From: JABCPE02 sp963530895
GTDB taxonomy: Bacteria > Bacteroidota > Bacteroidia > Flavobacteriales > Weeksellaceae
Direction of reading: 5' to 3'
DNA length: 12,204 bases
NCBI GenBank assembly: GCA_963530895.1
Contig: CAUSFO010000052.1
Coordinates: 1-12,204, forward strand
Shown: in pieces, positions 4,878 through 12,204 of the stretch
Layout of the letters: each line of letters begins with the position of its first letter
Numbering within the stretch: the stretch's first letter is position 1
Notes under the pieces: model-generated
The model's database searches: none
The model's input: only the letters and a program-made list of their open reading frames with translations
What the model was told of the DNA's origin: nothing
Position numbers and translations under genes: made by a program

Positions 4878-7013
4878 ATGAAAAAAATATTATTGATAGC
4901 TTCTTTGCTGCCTGCTGTGATGGCTTTTTCCCAGCAGTATGGAGGAATGTGGATGCCTACGGAACTAAACGAGGCTGAAATGAAAAAATTAGGAATGAAA
5001 ATCTCCGCAAAAGATATTTTTAATCCGAATAAACCAAGTATCAAAGATGCTGTGGCTCAGTTCAATGGAGGGTGTACCAGCGAGGTAATATCGCCGAAGG
5101 GGCTGCTTCTGACCAATCACCACTGTGGATACAATAATATCCAAAGTCATTCATCAGTAGGAAATGACCTTTTGACTAATGGTTTTTGGGCTAAAAACAT
5201 GAGCGAAGAGCTTCCTAATCCAGGTGCTACGGCGGATTTTATTGTTGATATTAAGGAAGTTACAGACCAAGTTCTAAACGGAACCAAAGGGCTTACAGAT
5301 AGAGAAGCAGAGGCAGTTATCGCTAGAAATATAGCAGAAGTAACTAAACAGTTCAAAATAGAACCTTACCAAAGAGTAACTGTAAAATCTATGTTTGCAG
5401 GGAATAAATACTATGCCTACATCATAGAAACATATAAAGATGTACGATTGGTAGGTGCTCCGCCGCAGTCCATCGGTAAGTTTGGTTCTGATACGGACAA
5501 CTGGGTTTGGCCTCGTCATACGGGAGATTTTGCTTTGTTTAGAATTTATGCAGACAAGAATAACAAGCCTGCCGAATACAGCAAGGATAATGTGCCTTAC
5601 ACACCGAAACATTTCCTGCCGATTTCCATCAAAGATATCAAGGAAAATGATTTTACTTTTGTGTTTGGTTTCCCTGGTAGAACCAATGAATATCTGCCGT
5701 CTATAGCGGTGGAAAAAATCATCAACGATACCAATCCAGCTAAAATAGCGGTGAGAGATGTAGCCCTGAAAACACTAGATGAAAAAATGCGTGTAGATGA
5801 TGCTACAAGGATAAAATACGCGTCTAAATACGCTTCCGTGGCCAATTATTGGAAAAAATGGATAGGCGAAACTACAGGACTGAAAAAGTCTAACGCTGTT
5901 CAGAAGAAGAAAGACTATGAAGCCTTTTTAGCGAAGAAAAATCCTGAAATTGCTAAAATGATTTCAGAATTTGAACATTTGTATAATGCTCAGGCTCCAT
6001 TTGCTCTTAGTGATGCTTATTTTACGGAGCTCCTTAGAAATGCAGAAACTTTTAATCTTGCAAATAGATTTTTGGCATTTATGGAACATTATGAGCAGGG
6101 AAAAACTACACCAGTAGGCATCAAGAAGTTTTCATCTGCACTGGCAGGATTTTATAAAAACTATGATGGCGAGATAGATGCAAAGGTGACAGCTAAACTT
6201 TTGGCTCTTTATGCAGAGAAAGTTCCAGCGGCGTACCTGCCTTCTGGTTTTGATAAATACAAAAATGTGAATCAAAATTTAGAATTGGTAGAAAATTGGT
6301 CTAAAAACTCTGTTCTGACAGGTAGAAAAAACCTTAATGGACTGAATGTTTCTTCCGATACAGAGAGGGTTCTGGACAATCCAGTAGAGCTTATCAAAGC
6401 ATTGAAAAACGACCCGATAATCAGTTTGTATAAAGAAATCAGAGACACATATCTTCAAAAAGTAGAACCGAAATATACTCAGTATCAGGCTGAAATAGAT
6501 GCTCTACAGAAGAGATACATGGCAGCTCAGATGAATACAGACAAAGAGAGAAAATTCTTCCCAGATGCAAACTCTACTTTGAGGGTGACATATGGTAAAG
6601 TAAAAGGCTCTGAACCAGCTGATGCTGTTAGATATCATTATCAGACTACATTAGATGGCGTGATGGAAAAATATATTCCAAACGACTACGAGTTCGATGT
6701 GCCTAAAAAACTGATAGACCTCTACAACAGAAAAGACTATGGAATTTATAAAAACCAAGATGGTAAAGTTCCGTTAGCTTTCACGGCGACAAACCACACT
6801 ACGGGAGGAAACTCAGGAAGTCCAGCGCTGGATGCTCGTGGGAATTTAATCGGGCTTAATTTTGACCGCCAGTGGGAAGGAACGATGAGCGATATCAACT
6901 ACGACCCTCGTTTCAGCCGAAATATCATGGTGGATGCCAAATATATCCTTTTCATCATTGATAAATTTGCTGATTCTAAATGGCTTATCGATGAAATGAA
7001 AATCGTGAAATAA
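4878..7013 (+). CDS. S46 dipeptidyl peptidase, DPP11-like (Asp/Glu-specific)
   Basis: A 711-residue secreted serine exopeptidase of family S46, which removes dipeptides from peptide N-termini in the periplasm and feeds peptide catabolism. The signal peptide is MKKILLIASLLPAVMA, cut before or just after FSQ. The catalytic His is the second His of TNHHCGY (His82); the Asp lies in the DNWVWPRHTGDF block, probably Asp217; the nucleophile is Ser646 in TTGGNSGSPA. Eighteen residues after the Ser is Arg664 (NFDRQWE). In the characterised enzymes this position is Arg in DPP11 (Asp/Glu at P1) and Gly in DPP7 (hydrophobic P1), so DPP11 specificity is expected. The ATG at 4878 is chosen because the signal peptide begins there; an in-frame start at 4803 would add a non-secretory extension that overlaps the upstream terminator. 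No type IX secretion tail is seen. Confidence 0.93.
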   Translation: MKKILLIASLLPAVMAFSQQYGGMWMPTELNEAEMKKLGMKISAKDIFNPNKPSIKDAVAQFNGGCTSEVISPKGLLLTNHHCGYNNIQSHSSVGNDLLTNGFWAKNMSEELPNPGATADFIVDIKEVTDQVLNGTKGLTDREAEAVIARNIAEVTKQFKIEPYQRVTVKSMFAGNKYYAYIIETYKDVRLVGAPPQSIGKFGSDTDNWVWPRHTGDFALFRIYADKNNKPAEYSKDNVPYTPKHFLPISIKDIKENDFTFVFGFPGRTNEYLPSIAVEKIINDTNPAKIAVRDVALKTLDEKMRVDDATRIKYASKYASVANYWKKWIGETTGLKKSNAVQKKKDYEAFLAKKNPEIAKMISEFEHLYNAQAPFALSDAYFTELLRNAETFNLANRFLAFMEHYEQGKTTPVGIKKFSSALAGFYKNYDGEIDAKVTAKLLALYAEKVPAAYLPSGFDKYKNVNQNLELVENWSKNSVLTGRKNLNGLNVSSDTERVLDNPVELIKALKNDPIISLYKEIRDTYLQKVEPKYTQYQAEIDALQKRYMAAQMNTDKERKFFPDANSTLRVTYGKVKGSEPADAVRYHYQTTLDGVMEKYIPNDYEFDVPKKLIDLYNRKDYGIYKNQDGKVPLAFTATNHTTGGNSGSPALDARGNLIGLNFDRQWEGTMSDINYDPRFSRNIMVDAKYILFIIDKFADSKWLIDEMKIVK

Positions 7014-7031
7014 TCTAATCCACATAATAAA

Positions 7032-7058
7032 TAAGGCTTCCCATTTTGGGAAGCCTTA
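7032..7058. terminator. Hairpin after the DPP11 gene
   Basis: TAAGGCTTCCC (7032-7042) and GGGAAGCCTTA (7048-7058) form a perfect 11-bp stem with loop ATTTT, starting 19 bases after the peptidase stop codon. No long T run follows on either strand, so it is an imperfect intrinsic terminator or a 3'-end stabiliser. It lies at the convergent junction of the peptidase and the SRP RNA. Confidence 0.6.
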
Positions 7059-7092
7059 AAAATTAACAAATATGAAACAAAATTTATCCAAT

Positions 7093-7191
7093 AAAAAAGG
7101 CAAGCTACCTACATCACACCGCTACAACCGATTACCTTTGCTGCGTTCCCACCCTGGAGGATTTTCAGGAGCTGGTTGTGTAGGACTTGCC
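7093..7191 (-). ncRNA. ffs: Signal recognition particle RNA (4.5S-type)
   Basis: This is the RNA core of the SRP, which with Ffh targets nascent membrane and secreted proteins. On the minus strand, domain IV reads CCAGG-GTG-GGAA-CGC-AGCA-AAGG (7157-7135). A GGAA tetraloop (7149-7146) is closed by three pairs, then comes the conserved asymmetric loop CAGG/AGCA that binds Ffh. Outer helices also pair: GGCAAG (7191-7186) with CTTGCC (7104-7099), CCTACA (7184-7179) with TGTAGG, and CAACC with GGTTG. The closing helix runs into six Ts (7098-7093), an intrinsic end. The length of about 95-100 nt fits the small bacterial form. A near-consensus promoter places the start at about 7191, exactly at the outer helix. 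The symbol ffs is used by function. The ORF lying over it on the + strand is spurious. Confidence 0.9.
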
Positions 7192-7195
7192 GTGG

Positions 7196-7226
7196 CAAAT
7201 ATAGTGAATTATTTATTAATTCCAAG
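7196..7226 (-). promoter_or_regulatory. Promoter of the SRP RNA
   Basis: Minus-strand CTTG (7226-7223), a 19-base spacer and TATATTTG (7203-7196) fit the Bacteroidota TTTG/TAnnTTTG promoter, with an exact -7 box. The expected start, 5-6 bases downstream, coincides with the 5' base of the SRP closing helix at 7191. Confidence 0.75.
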
Positions 7227-7292
7227 AATGGAAAATTTAAAAATCATAGAAAATATATAACTATTTGATTTATAGTGATTAAATAATTTAGC

Positions 7293-7323
7293 CTTGATGT
7301 TATTTTCTTTTTGTGTAAATTTG
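7293..7323 (+). promoter_or_regulatory. Promoter of the glycosyltransferase operon
   Basis: CTTG (7293-7296), a 19-base spacer and TAAATTTG (7316-7323) match the consensus, with an exact -7 box. Start is expected near 7329, about 18 bases before the ATG at 7347. It has the same spacing as the SRP promoter 70 bases away, which faces the other way. Confidence 0.7.
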
Positions 7324-7346
7324 TGGATTGTATTTGATTTTTAGAA

Positions 7347-8300
7347 ATGAATTTATCTATAGTTATCCCTTTATTGAATGAGGAGGAATCCCTGAAAGAG
7401 CTTTTTTCTAGGATTGATAAGGTGTGTGTGGCGAACCAGCTTTCTTATGAAATTTGGTTTGTAGATGATGGTAGTACGGATAAATCTTGGGAAATTATAG
7501 AGGGATTTTGCAGGGAAAATGACCATATCCATGGAATAAAGTTTTCCAGAAATTATGGGAAATCACAGGCGCTGCATGCGGCATTTGAGAAAGTGTCTGG
7601 AGATGTGGTGATTACAATGGATGCGGATTTGCAGGACTTTCCAGAGGAAATTCCAGAGCTGTACGATATGGTAGTCAATGGAAATTATGACATCGTGTCT
7701 GGCTGGAAAAAGAAAAGATTTGATAATGTGATGACCAAAAACCTGCCATCCAAGCTCTTCAATGCAGCAGCGAGAAAGGTTTCTGGAGTGCACCTGCACG
7801 ATTTTAATTGCGGTCTGAAAGCCTATAAAAAACAAGTTGTAAAGTCCATAGATGTTTATGGCGATATGCACCGATATATTCCTGTTTTGGCGGCGAATGC
7901 TGGTTTTAAGCGTATTACAGAGAAAGAAGTGAAGCATCAGGCAAGACCTTACGGAAGTTCTAAATTTGGGACAGAGCGCTTTATCCGTGGCTTTTTGGAT
8001 TTGGTTACACTTTGGTTTATCAGCCGTTTCGGCGGGCGCCCGATGCATTTTTTCGGTGCGGTCGGTACATTGATGTTTATCATCGGTTTCCTTTCGGCAT
8101 TTTGGCTTGGAGTTTCCAAACTGATAGCTGTCTATGTTCACAAACAATACGGACATCTAATCGCTGATAATCCGTGGTTTTTCATCTCACTGACGATGAT
8201 GATTTTGGGAACTTTGCTTTTTATAGGAGGATTTCTTGGAGAGATGATTATCAGAACCAATAGAGAACACAAAAATTATAATATAGAAGAACAAATTTAA
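7347..8300 (+). CDS. Membrane glycosyltransferase family 2 (DPM1/GtrB-like)
   Basis: A 317-residue GT-A fold transferase of the family that moves a sugar from a nucleotide donor to polyprenyl phosphate (dolichol-phosphate mannosyltransferase, GtrB, ArnC relatives). It begins MNLSIVIPLLNEEESL. The nucleotide-binding VDDGSTD is at 39-45, FSRNYGKSQAL at 66-76, the metal-binding DADLQD at 92-97, FNCGLKAY at 153-160, and HQARPYGSSKF near 197-207. Two C-terminal membrane helices (about 233-257 and 277-300) anchor it with the catalytic domain in the cytoplasm. The product is probably a lipid-linked sugar for envelope glycans or protein modification; donor and acceptor cannot be told from sequence. 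It is first in a tight gene run that also holds a sugar-phosphate mutase, which fits supply of activated sugar. Confidence 0.9.
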   Translation: MNLSIVIPLLNEEESLKELFSRIDKVCVANQLSYEIWFVDDGSTDKSWEIIEGFCRENDHIHGIKFSRNYGKSQALHAAFEKVSGDVVITMDADLQDFPEEIPELYDMVVNGNYDIVSGWKKKRFDNVMTKNLPSKLFNAAARKVSGVHLHDFNCGLKAYKKQVVKSIDVYGDMHRYIPVLAANAGFKRITEKEVKHQARPYGSSKFGTERFIRGFLDLVTLWFISRFGGRPMHFFGAVGTLMFIIGFLSAFWLGVSKLIAVYVHKQYGHLIADNPWFFISLTMMILGTLLFIGGFLGEMIIRTNREHKNYNIEEQI

Positions 8301-8301
8301 G

Positions 8302-8700
8302 ATGAACAGCATATCATTTGGGAAAACCACCATAACGAGTTATCCAGAATATTTCGAGATTGCAGATAACAAGAAAACGAATAAATTGCTTTATTTATCG
8401 GCTTCTTTTGTGTTTATAGCTATCTATTTGTTTGACTTGTATCAGAATGATTTTGACTTTGGTAAGGTTTCTCATTTTAAGACCATTTCAGCGGTGCTTT
8501 GGCTGGTGATTTTTGCTCTTCAATTTTGGCTAATTAACACCGAAAGTAAGATTGAAAAATCTAAAATAAAGGAAGTAGTGGTGAGAAAAAACCGATGGGC
8601 TTCGATAGTGATTCATTACGGAGACAAAAAGCGTAAAATAGATGGTTTCAGCCAAGATGAAGCAGAGCAGATTATAAAATTTTTGATGAATAATAGATGA
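8302..8700 (+). CDS. Small two-helix membrane protein, unknown
   Basis: A 132-residue protein with no family I can name. After a short polar N-terminus come two hydrophobic helices (about 29-47 and 61-79) joined by a short loop. The soluble C-terminal part (KIKEVVVRKNRWASIVIHYGD, then a helix DEAEQIIKFL) has the strand-strand-helix pattern of a bacterial PH-like domain, a guess only. It starts one base after the glycosyltransferase stop, and its last four bases overlap the next gene's ATG, so all three are almost surely one transcript with coupled translation. Its job is likely linked to the envelope, given the neighbours. Confidence 0.75.
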   Translation: MNSISFGKTTITSYPEYFEIADNKKTNKLLYLSASFVFIAIYLFDLYQNDFDFGKVSHFKTISAVLWLVIFALQFWLINTESKIEKSKIKEVVVRKNRWASIVIHYGDKKRKIDGFSQDEAEQIIKFLMNNR

Positions 8701-9392
8701 AAAACCTCCTCTACATAGTCGTTGTTTTGGTGCTGGTTTCTTGTGGGAAAATTCAGCCCGAAGGCAATGAAATAAAGACGCAAGAGGTGAAGATAGAGGA
8801 GTTTAGCGCTTTGCATTTGGATGGGAATTTCAAAGTGTCCTATATACAAAGCACTGAAAATAAACTGACAGTGGAGACTTATCCTAATATTTTTGAAAAT
8901 TTAAAAATCAAAGTTAAGGATAAAGAATTGACTATCAGCGAAAAGAGAAAAACCGAAGGAGTGGAAGTGTATAACATCATTTTGTATTCTTCTGGGAAAA
9001 TTTCTAAAATGAAAATGCAGAACTCGGCGGAATTTAATATTTCCAGCCAAATGATGATGGATGATTTTAGCTTGAAAATGGAAGATAAAACGAAATTTAC
9101 GGGAGCTATTTTATCCAATAAAGCTGAGATAAATCTCTATGATAATGCTCGGCTGGAGATGTTTGGGAAAACGCTGGAAGCAGAAGTGGTGATGAGGGAT
9201 TCTGCTGTGATGGTGTCGCCGTATTGGTTTGTAAATAACTTGAAAATCAAGGCTGAAGATAATGTTTTAGCGGAAATTTCGGTGGAGGAAAAATTAGAAG
9301 GAAAACTAAAAAACAATGCGAAACTAAGTTACAAGGGCAATCCTGTAAAGAAAGTTTTGGAGGAAGATAAGACATTAATAATAAAAAAATAA
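8697..9392 (+). CDS. GIN-domain (DUF2807) lipoprotein
   Basis: A 231-residue lipoprotein of the DUF2807 / putative auto-transporter adhesin head (GIN) type, common in Bacteroidota and of unclear role. The N-terminus MKNLLYIVVVLVLVSC gives Cys16 as lipidation site. EFSALHLDGNFKVSYIQ (35-51) is the typical opening of the domain, followed by repeating short beta strands (LTVETYPN, LKIKVKDKELTISEK, and later AEINLYDNARLEMFG, LKIKAEDNVLAEISV, LEGKLKNNAKLSYKG) as expected of a right-handed beta solenoid. The ATGA overlap with the upstream membrane protein gene and an 18-base gap to the mutase place it within the operon. Unusually for the family, many glycines of the turns are replaced by Asn, Asp or Lys. 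Confidence 0.8.
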   Translation: MKNLLYIVVVLVLVSCGKIQPEGNEIKTQEVKIEEFSALHLDGNFKVSYIQSTENKLTVETYPNIFENLKIKVKDKELTISEKRKTEGVEVYNIILYSSGKISKMKMQNSAEFNISSQMMMDDFSLKMEDKTKFTGAILSNKAEINLYDNARLEMFGKTLEAEVVMRDSAVMVSPYWFVNNLKIKAEDNVLAEISVEEKLEGKLKNNAKLSYKGNPVKKVLEEDKTLIIKK

Positions 9393-9410
9393 GCTATAAA
9401 AGTTAAAAGT

Positions 9411-11123
9411 ATGACAACAATAGAAAAAGCAAGGCTTTGGCTTTCAGAGTCTTTTGATGAAGAAACAAGAACTAAAGTTCAGCAGTTGATAGATGAAAAT
9501 GGAGCAGAACTGGAAGATTCTTTTTATAAAGAGTTAGAATTTGGAACAGGAGGAATGCGCGGAGTGATGGGCGTGGGAACCAACAGGCTCAATAAATATA
9601 CCCTTGGACAGGCTACCCAAGGACTTGCAAACTACCTCCACCAGCAGTTTAAAGGCGAAACTATCAAAGTAGCTATCGCCTATGATGTGAGAAATAATTC
9701 CAAAGAATTTGGGAAAATAGTGGCAGATGTGCTTACGGCTAATGGAATCCATGTTTTGCTTTTCAAGGAACACCGCCCTACGCCAGAGCTTTCTTTCACG
9801 GTGAGAAATAAAAAATGTAATGCTGGAATCGTACTTACAGCATCACACAACCCACCTGAATACAATGGTTATAAGGTTTATTGGAATGATGGAGCGCAGA
9901 TCGTTCCGCCGAATGATGAGGCGATTATCAAAGAGGTGTATTCCGTTAGATTTGAGGATATTAAGTTTAATGGAAATGATGATTTGATAGAATGGATAGG
10001 CGAGGAGCAGGATGATGTTTATATAGATGCTTGTATGCAAAACTCTCTTTATCAGAATGTTGGAAGAGATAATCTGAACATCGTTTTCACTTCTATCCAT
10101 GGGACAACTTACACTACAATCCCAAAAGCCCTTAAAAAGGCTGGGTTTGCAAAGGTGGATTTGGTGAGAGAGCAGATGATTCCAAGTGGAAATTTCCCAA
10201 CTGTGGAAAGCCCTAATCCAGAAGAACCAGCGGCTCTTACGATGGCTACGGACTTGGCAGAAATTACCAATGCAGATATTGTTATCGGCTGTGACCCAGA
10301 TGGCGACAGACTTGGTATTGCGGTTAGAAACCTTGAAGGGAAAATCCAGCTGCTTAATGGAAACCAGACCAATACTATCCTGACTTATTACATCCTTGAC
10401 CAATGGAAAAAAGCAGGAAAAATCACAGGAAGTGAGTTCATCGGTTCTACTATTGTGACTTCGGATATTTTCTTTGATATTGCTAAAAAATACGGAATAG
10501 AGTGCAAGGCAGGACTTACAGGCTTTAAATGGATTGGTAAAATGATTCGTGAAGCCGAAGGAAAACAGAAATTCGTCTGTGGAGGAGAGGAGAGTTTTGG
10601 TTTTATGACGGGGGATTTTGTGAGAGATAAGGACTCATGTGGTTCTATCCTCCTTGCCTGCGAAATAGCAGCATGGTGCAAGGCTCAGGGCAGCAGTATT
10701 TTCCAGTATATGATAGAGATTTATAAGGATTTAAGGCTTTATCAAGAGGCGCTGGTCAATGTGGTGAGAAAAGGAAGAGAAGGAGCAGAGGAAATCAAAA
10801 AAATGATGTCAGATTTCCGTAATAATCCAGTGAAAGCATTGGCAGGTTCTAAAGTGGTTCTTGTGAAAGATTTTCAGAAGCAGACTGCATGGGATTTAGT
10901 GAAAGATGAAAAAGCAGAAATGACGGATATTCCTAAGTCTAATGTACTGATATACTACACGGAAGACGGTACGAAAGTAGCCATTCGCCCATCAGGAACG
11001 GAACCGAAAATTAAGTTCTATTTCTCTGTGAAAAGTAACATTTTATCTGAGAGCGAATATGCTGTTCAGGTGGAAAAATTAAATCATAAAATAGAGCAAA
11101 TCAAGAAAGATTTGAGTTTATAA
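9411..11123 (+). CDS. Phospho-sugar mutase (alpha-phosphoglucomutase type)
   Basis: A 570-residue enzyme of the alpha-D-phosphohexomutase superfamily that interconverts sugar 1- and 6-phosphates in the cytoplasm through a phosphoserine. All four signature loops are present: phosphoserine loop TASHNP (143-148, Ser145), metal loop DPDGDR (295-300), sugar-specificity loop GEESFG (392-397), and phosphate-binding RPSGTEPK (526-533). Length and the N-terminal FGTGGMRG (44-51) match the long phosphoglucomutase/phosphomannomutase subgroup that includes B. subtilis PgcA. Glucose-1-phosphate made here feeds UDP-glucose and related donors, which fits its position behind a membrane glycosyltransferase. 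It is last in the operon, followed by a terminator. Whether glucose or mannose phosphate is preferred is uncertain. Confidence 0.93.
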   Translation: MTTIEKARLWLSESFDEETRTKVQQLIDENGAELEDSFYKELEFGTGGMRGVMGVGTNRLNKYTLGQATQGLANYLHQQFKGETIKVAIAYDVRNNSKEFGKIVADVLTANGIHVLLFKEHRPTPELSFTVRNKKCNAGIVLTASHNPPEYNGYKVYWNDGAQIVPPNDEAIIKEVYSVRFEDIKFNGNDDLIEWIGEEQDDVYIDACMQNSLYQNVGRDNLNIVFTSIHGTTYTTIPKALKKAGFAKVDLVREQMIPSGNFPTVESPNPEEPAALTMATDLAEITNADIVIGCDPDGDRLGIAVRNLEGKIQLLNGNQTNTILTYYILDQWKKAGKITGSEFIGSTIVTSDIFFDIAKKYGIECKAGLTGFKWIGKMIREAEGKQKFVCGGEESFGFMTGDFVRDKDSCGSILLACEIAAWCKAQGSSIFQYMIEIYKDLRLYQEALVNVVRKGREGAEEIKKMMSDFRNNPVKALAGSKVVLVKDFQKQTAWDLVKDEKAEMTDIPKSNVLIYYTEDGTKVAIRPSGTEPKIKFYFSVKSNILSESEYAVQVEKLNHKIEQIKKDLSL

Positions 11124-11126
11124 TTA

Positions 11127-11165
11127 TTACTCCCTGTCATGTATGATGGGGAGTAAAATTTTTGA
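11127..11165 (+). terminator. Terminator of the glycosyltransferase-mutase operon
   Basis: TTACTCCCTGTCA (11127-11139) pairs with TGATGGGGAGTAA (11144-11156), 13 pairs including two G-U, with a 4-base loop, then AATTTTTG with a short T run. It starts 3 bases after the mutase stop codon. Confidence 0.75.
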
Positions 11166-11178
11166 ATAAGGTTTTGTT

Positions 11179-11210
11179 TTTGGTCAGTTTGTAAAGTTTT
11201 TTTACTTTTA
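11179..11210 (+). promoter_or_regulatory. Promoter of the SH3 protein and kdsB
   Basis: TTTG (11179-11182), a 20-base spacer and TACTTTTA (11203-11210), a 7 of 8 match to TAnnTTTG. The start would be near 11216, about 13 bases before the ATG at 11229. Confidence 0.5.
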
Positions 11211-11228
11211 ACCGCTTAAATTTTTACA

Positions 11229-12074
11229 ATGAAGAAGCTGGGAATTTTATGTTTTTTTATTTTTTGTATCTGGGTATCAGCTCAGAACAATGATGAAGTC
11301 TATTTTGGAAGTTATACTTTTGATAAAAAAGTAGCCCAAAAAGTAATGGTATCAGACGCAAAAGTAAGAGAGCAACCTAATTATAAATCTAATAAAATAG
11401 ACAGTCTGCAGATAGGCGATGCCGTTCATATTACTAACATTACTACTCATATGCATTCTGCGGGGCTTCGTGAAGCGCCTTGGTATGAAATCAGCTATAA
11501 GAAAAATAATCAGCTGAAAAAAGGCTATATCTGGGGTGGAAATCTTGCTTTGGAACATCAGAAAAAGAATGGCGTAGAGTTTCTCTTTGGGGCTGTGGGA
11601 ACGGTCAGTAGAGATGGAGGCGCTTATAAACAGGTGAAAATGGAGGTTCTGGCGCTGGAAAACAATAAAGTGATAGACAAACATAATTTTCTTGTTGATA
11701 ATCTGCATTTTACAAGTATGGAGATACTAAACAACAAGGGACTTTCAGGAATAAAATCCGTGATAAGGGTAGAAAACTCAGGCGAGGCGTGTGGAATCCC
11801 TACCAGTACGCAGTATTTGCTATGGAATGGGAAGAAGTTTTTTCCGCTGGATTTGTTGATGAATGTGGGGGATGCAGGGGTTTTTTATCATAGTGAAGAA
11901 TATATTTTCCCGAGTGATAAAGGAGGCGTGAAATCTAAAATCATCATGAAAATGGAAGAAGCAGAATTCGATGAAGATGACAATGAAAAAGAAACTCCGA
12001 TAAATCAAAAAACAGATGAAAAAACATTTATTTGGGATGGAAAAACCTTATCTCAAATATTGAAATTAAAGTAA
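11229..12074 (+). CDS. Secreted bacterial SH3-domain protein
   Basis: A 281-residue exported protein. The signal peptide is MKKLGILCFFIFCIWVSA, with cleavage before QNN. Residues 38-106 read as a bacterial SH3 domain: KVMVSDAKVREQPNYKSNKIDSLQIGDAVHIT, then WYEISY and KKGYIWGGNLAL. Such domains often bind peptidoglycan or other envelope ligands. The remainder (about 110-281) is beta-rich, with FGAVGTVSRDGG and the paired phrases LLWNGKKFFPL and FIWDGKTLSQI, and an acidic stretch near 242-252. I do not recognise this part. It lies in the periplasm or on the surface. kdsB begins 3 bases after its stop, so the two are probably co-transcribed, although their functions need not be linked. Confidence 0.75.
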   Translation: MKKLGILCFFIFCIWVSAQNNDEVYFGSYTFDKKVAQKVMVSDAKVREQPNYKSNKIDSLQIGDAVHITNITTHMHSAGLREAPWYEISYKKNNQLKKGYIWGGNLALEHQKKNGVEFLFGAVGTVSRDGGAYKQVKMEVLALENNKVIDKHNFLVDNLHFTSMEILNNKGLSGIKSVIRVENSGEACGIPTSTQYLLWNGKKFFPLDLLMNVGDAGVFYHSEEYIFPSDKGGVKSKIIMKMEEAEFDEDDNEKETPINQKTDEKTFIWDGKTLSQILKLK

Positions 12075-12077
12075 AAA

Positions 12078-12204
12078 ATGAAAAAAAATAAAATAATAGC
12101 CATTGTCCCTGCACGATACGAGGCGAGCCGTTTCCCAGGGAAGCTTATGCAGCTTTTGGGCGAGAACACCGTCATTACCAATACTTACCAAAATGTGGTG
12201 GAAA
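12078..12204 (+). CDS. kdsB: 3-deoxy-manno-octulosonate cytidylyltransferase, 5' part
   Basis: The first 42 codons of a gene that runs off the right edge. The protein starts MKKNKIIAIVPARYEASRFP and continues GKLMQLLGENTVITNTYQNVVE. The pattern IIAIVPARYxASRFPGKLM is the nucleotide-binding opening of KdsB, the enzyme that joins CTP and Kdo to CMP-Kdo for lipopolysaccharide inner-core synthesis in the cytoplasm. The general sugar-nucleotidyltransferase fold is clear; the ARYxxSRFPGK form points to KdsB rather than to CMP-sialate synthetases. It lies 3 bases downstream of the SH3-protein gene. Confidence 0.88.
   Translation, partial: MKKNKIIAIVPARYEASRFPGKLMQLLGENTVITNTYQNVVE

Larger units (their letters stand above)
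7014..7346. other. Intergenic stretch holding the SRP RNA gene
   Basis: It carries, in order, the hairpin ending the peptidase gene (7032-7058), the minus-strand SRP RNA (7093-7191) with its promoter (7196-7226), and the + strand promoter of the glycosyltransferase operon (7293-7323). A 62-codon + strand ORF at 7072-7260 covers the SRP RNA; it is not a credible protein. Confidence 0.8.

Noticed and set aside
7072..7260. 62-codon + strand ORF as a small protein
   Set aside because: It covers the SRP RNA almost exactly, has no recognisable domain, and the minus strand has full RNA structure, promoter and U-tract.
7563..8156. 197-codon ORF antisense to the glycosyltransferase
   Set aside because: Shadow of a clearly coding + strand gene; its translation has Cys/His-rich, low-plausibility content and no domain.
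9843..10403. 186-codon ORF antisense to the mutase
   Set aside because: Opposite-strand shadow of the signature-bearing mutase; no motif.
1..12204. CRISPR array, tRNA, rRNA or insertion sequence
   Set aside because: No regularly spaced long repeats, no cloverleaf or conserved rRNA wording, and no transposase with flanking inverted repeats were seen.

Overview
The window looks like chromosome of a low-GC Bacteroidota, most likely a flavobacterium of the Chryseobacterium/Riemerella/Elizabethkingia type (family level is inference). The evidence: promoters fit the Bacteroidota form TTG-N19..21-TAnnTTTG, Shine-Dalgarno sequences are mostly absent, there is an S46 dipeptidyl peptidase of the DPP11 type, a GIN-domain lipoprotein, a DUF4197 lipoprotein, and kdsB (LPS Kdo pathway).

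Layout. (1) 178-2047, minus strand: a very AT-rich accessory module of three genes, read as unknown 169-aa protein -> MerR/excisionase-type helix-turn-helix protein -> Rep-like protein of the gpII/X type. The last two overlap by 8 bases. A striking repeat cluster (15-bp hairpin plus 10-mers spaced 11 bp apart) lies between the first two genes. It looks like the right-hand part of an integrated plasmid- or filamentous-phage-like element, with the rest off the left edge. (2) 2048-2625: gene-free boundary with a partial dif-like motif, a tandem 11-mer and a strong + strand terminator that has no gene to serve. (3) 2626-3705, minus: recF. (4) 3706-4120: gene-free, but a good + strand promoter, a long imperfect palindrome and a clean terminator frame a roughly 255-nt stretch without any ATG, a candidate small RNA. 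(5) 4121-4786, plus: DUF4197 lipoprotein. (6) 4878-7013, plus: secreted DPP11-like peptidase. (7) 7093-7191, minus: SRP (4.5S) RNA with its own promoter and U-tract; a spurious 62-codon ORF lies over it. (8) 7347-11123, plus: apparent operon of membrane glycosyltransferase, small two-helix membrane protein, GIN-domain lipoprotein and phosphoglucomutase-type enzyme, closed by a terminator. (9) 11229 to the edge, plus: secreted SH3-domain protein followed after 3 bases by the start of kdsB.

How the genes work together. The right two thirds is ordinary housekeeping and envelope biology: peptide use in the periplasm, protein targeting, sugar-phosphate supply, lipid-linked sugar transfer, Kdo activation and DNA repair. 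The most unusual parts are the Rep/HTH module with its repeat cluster, the two orphan + strand terminator units around recF, and the SRP RNA hidden under an open reading frame.
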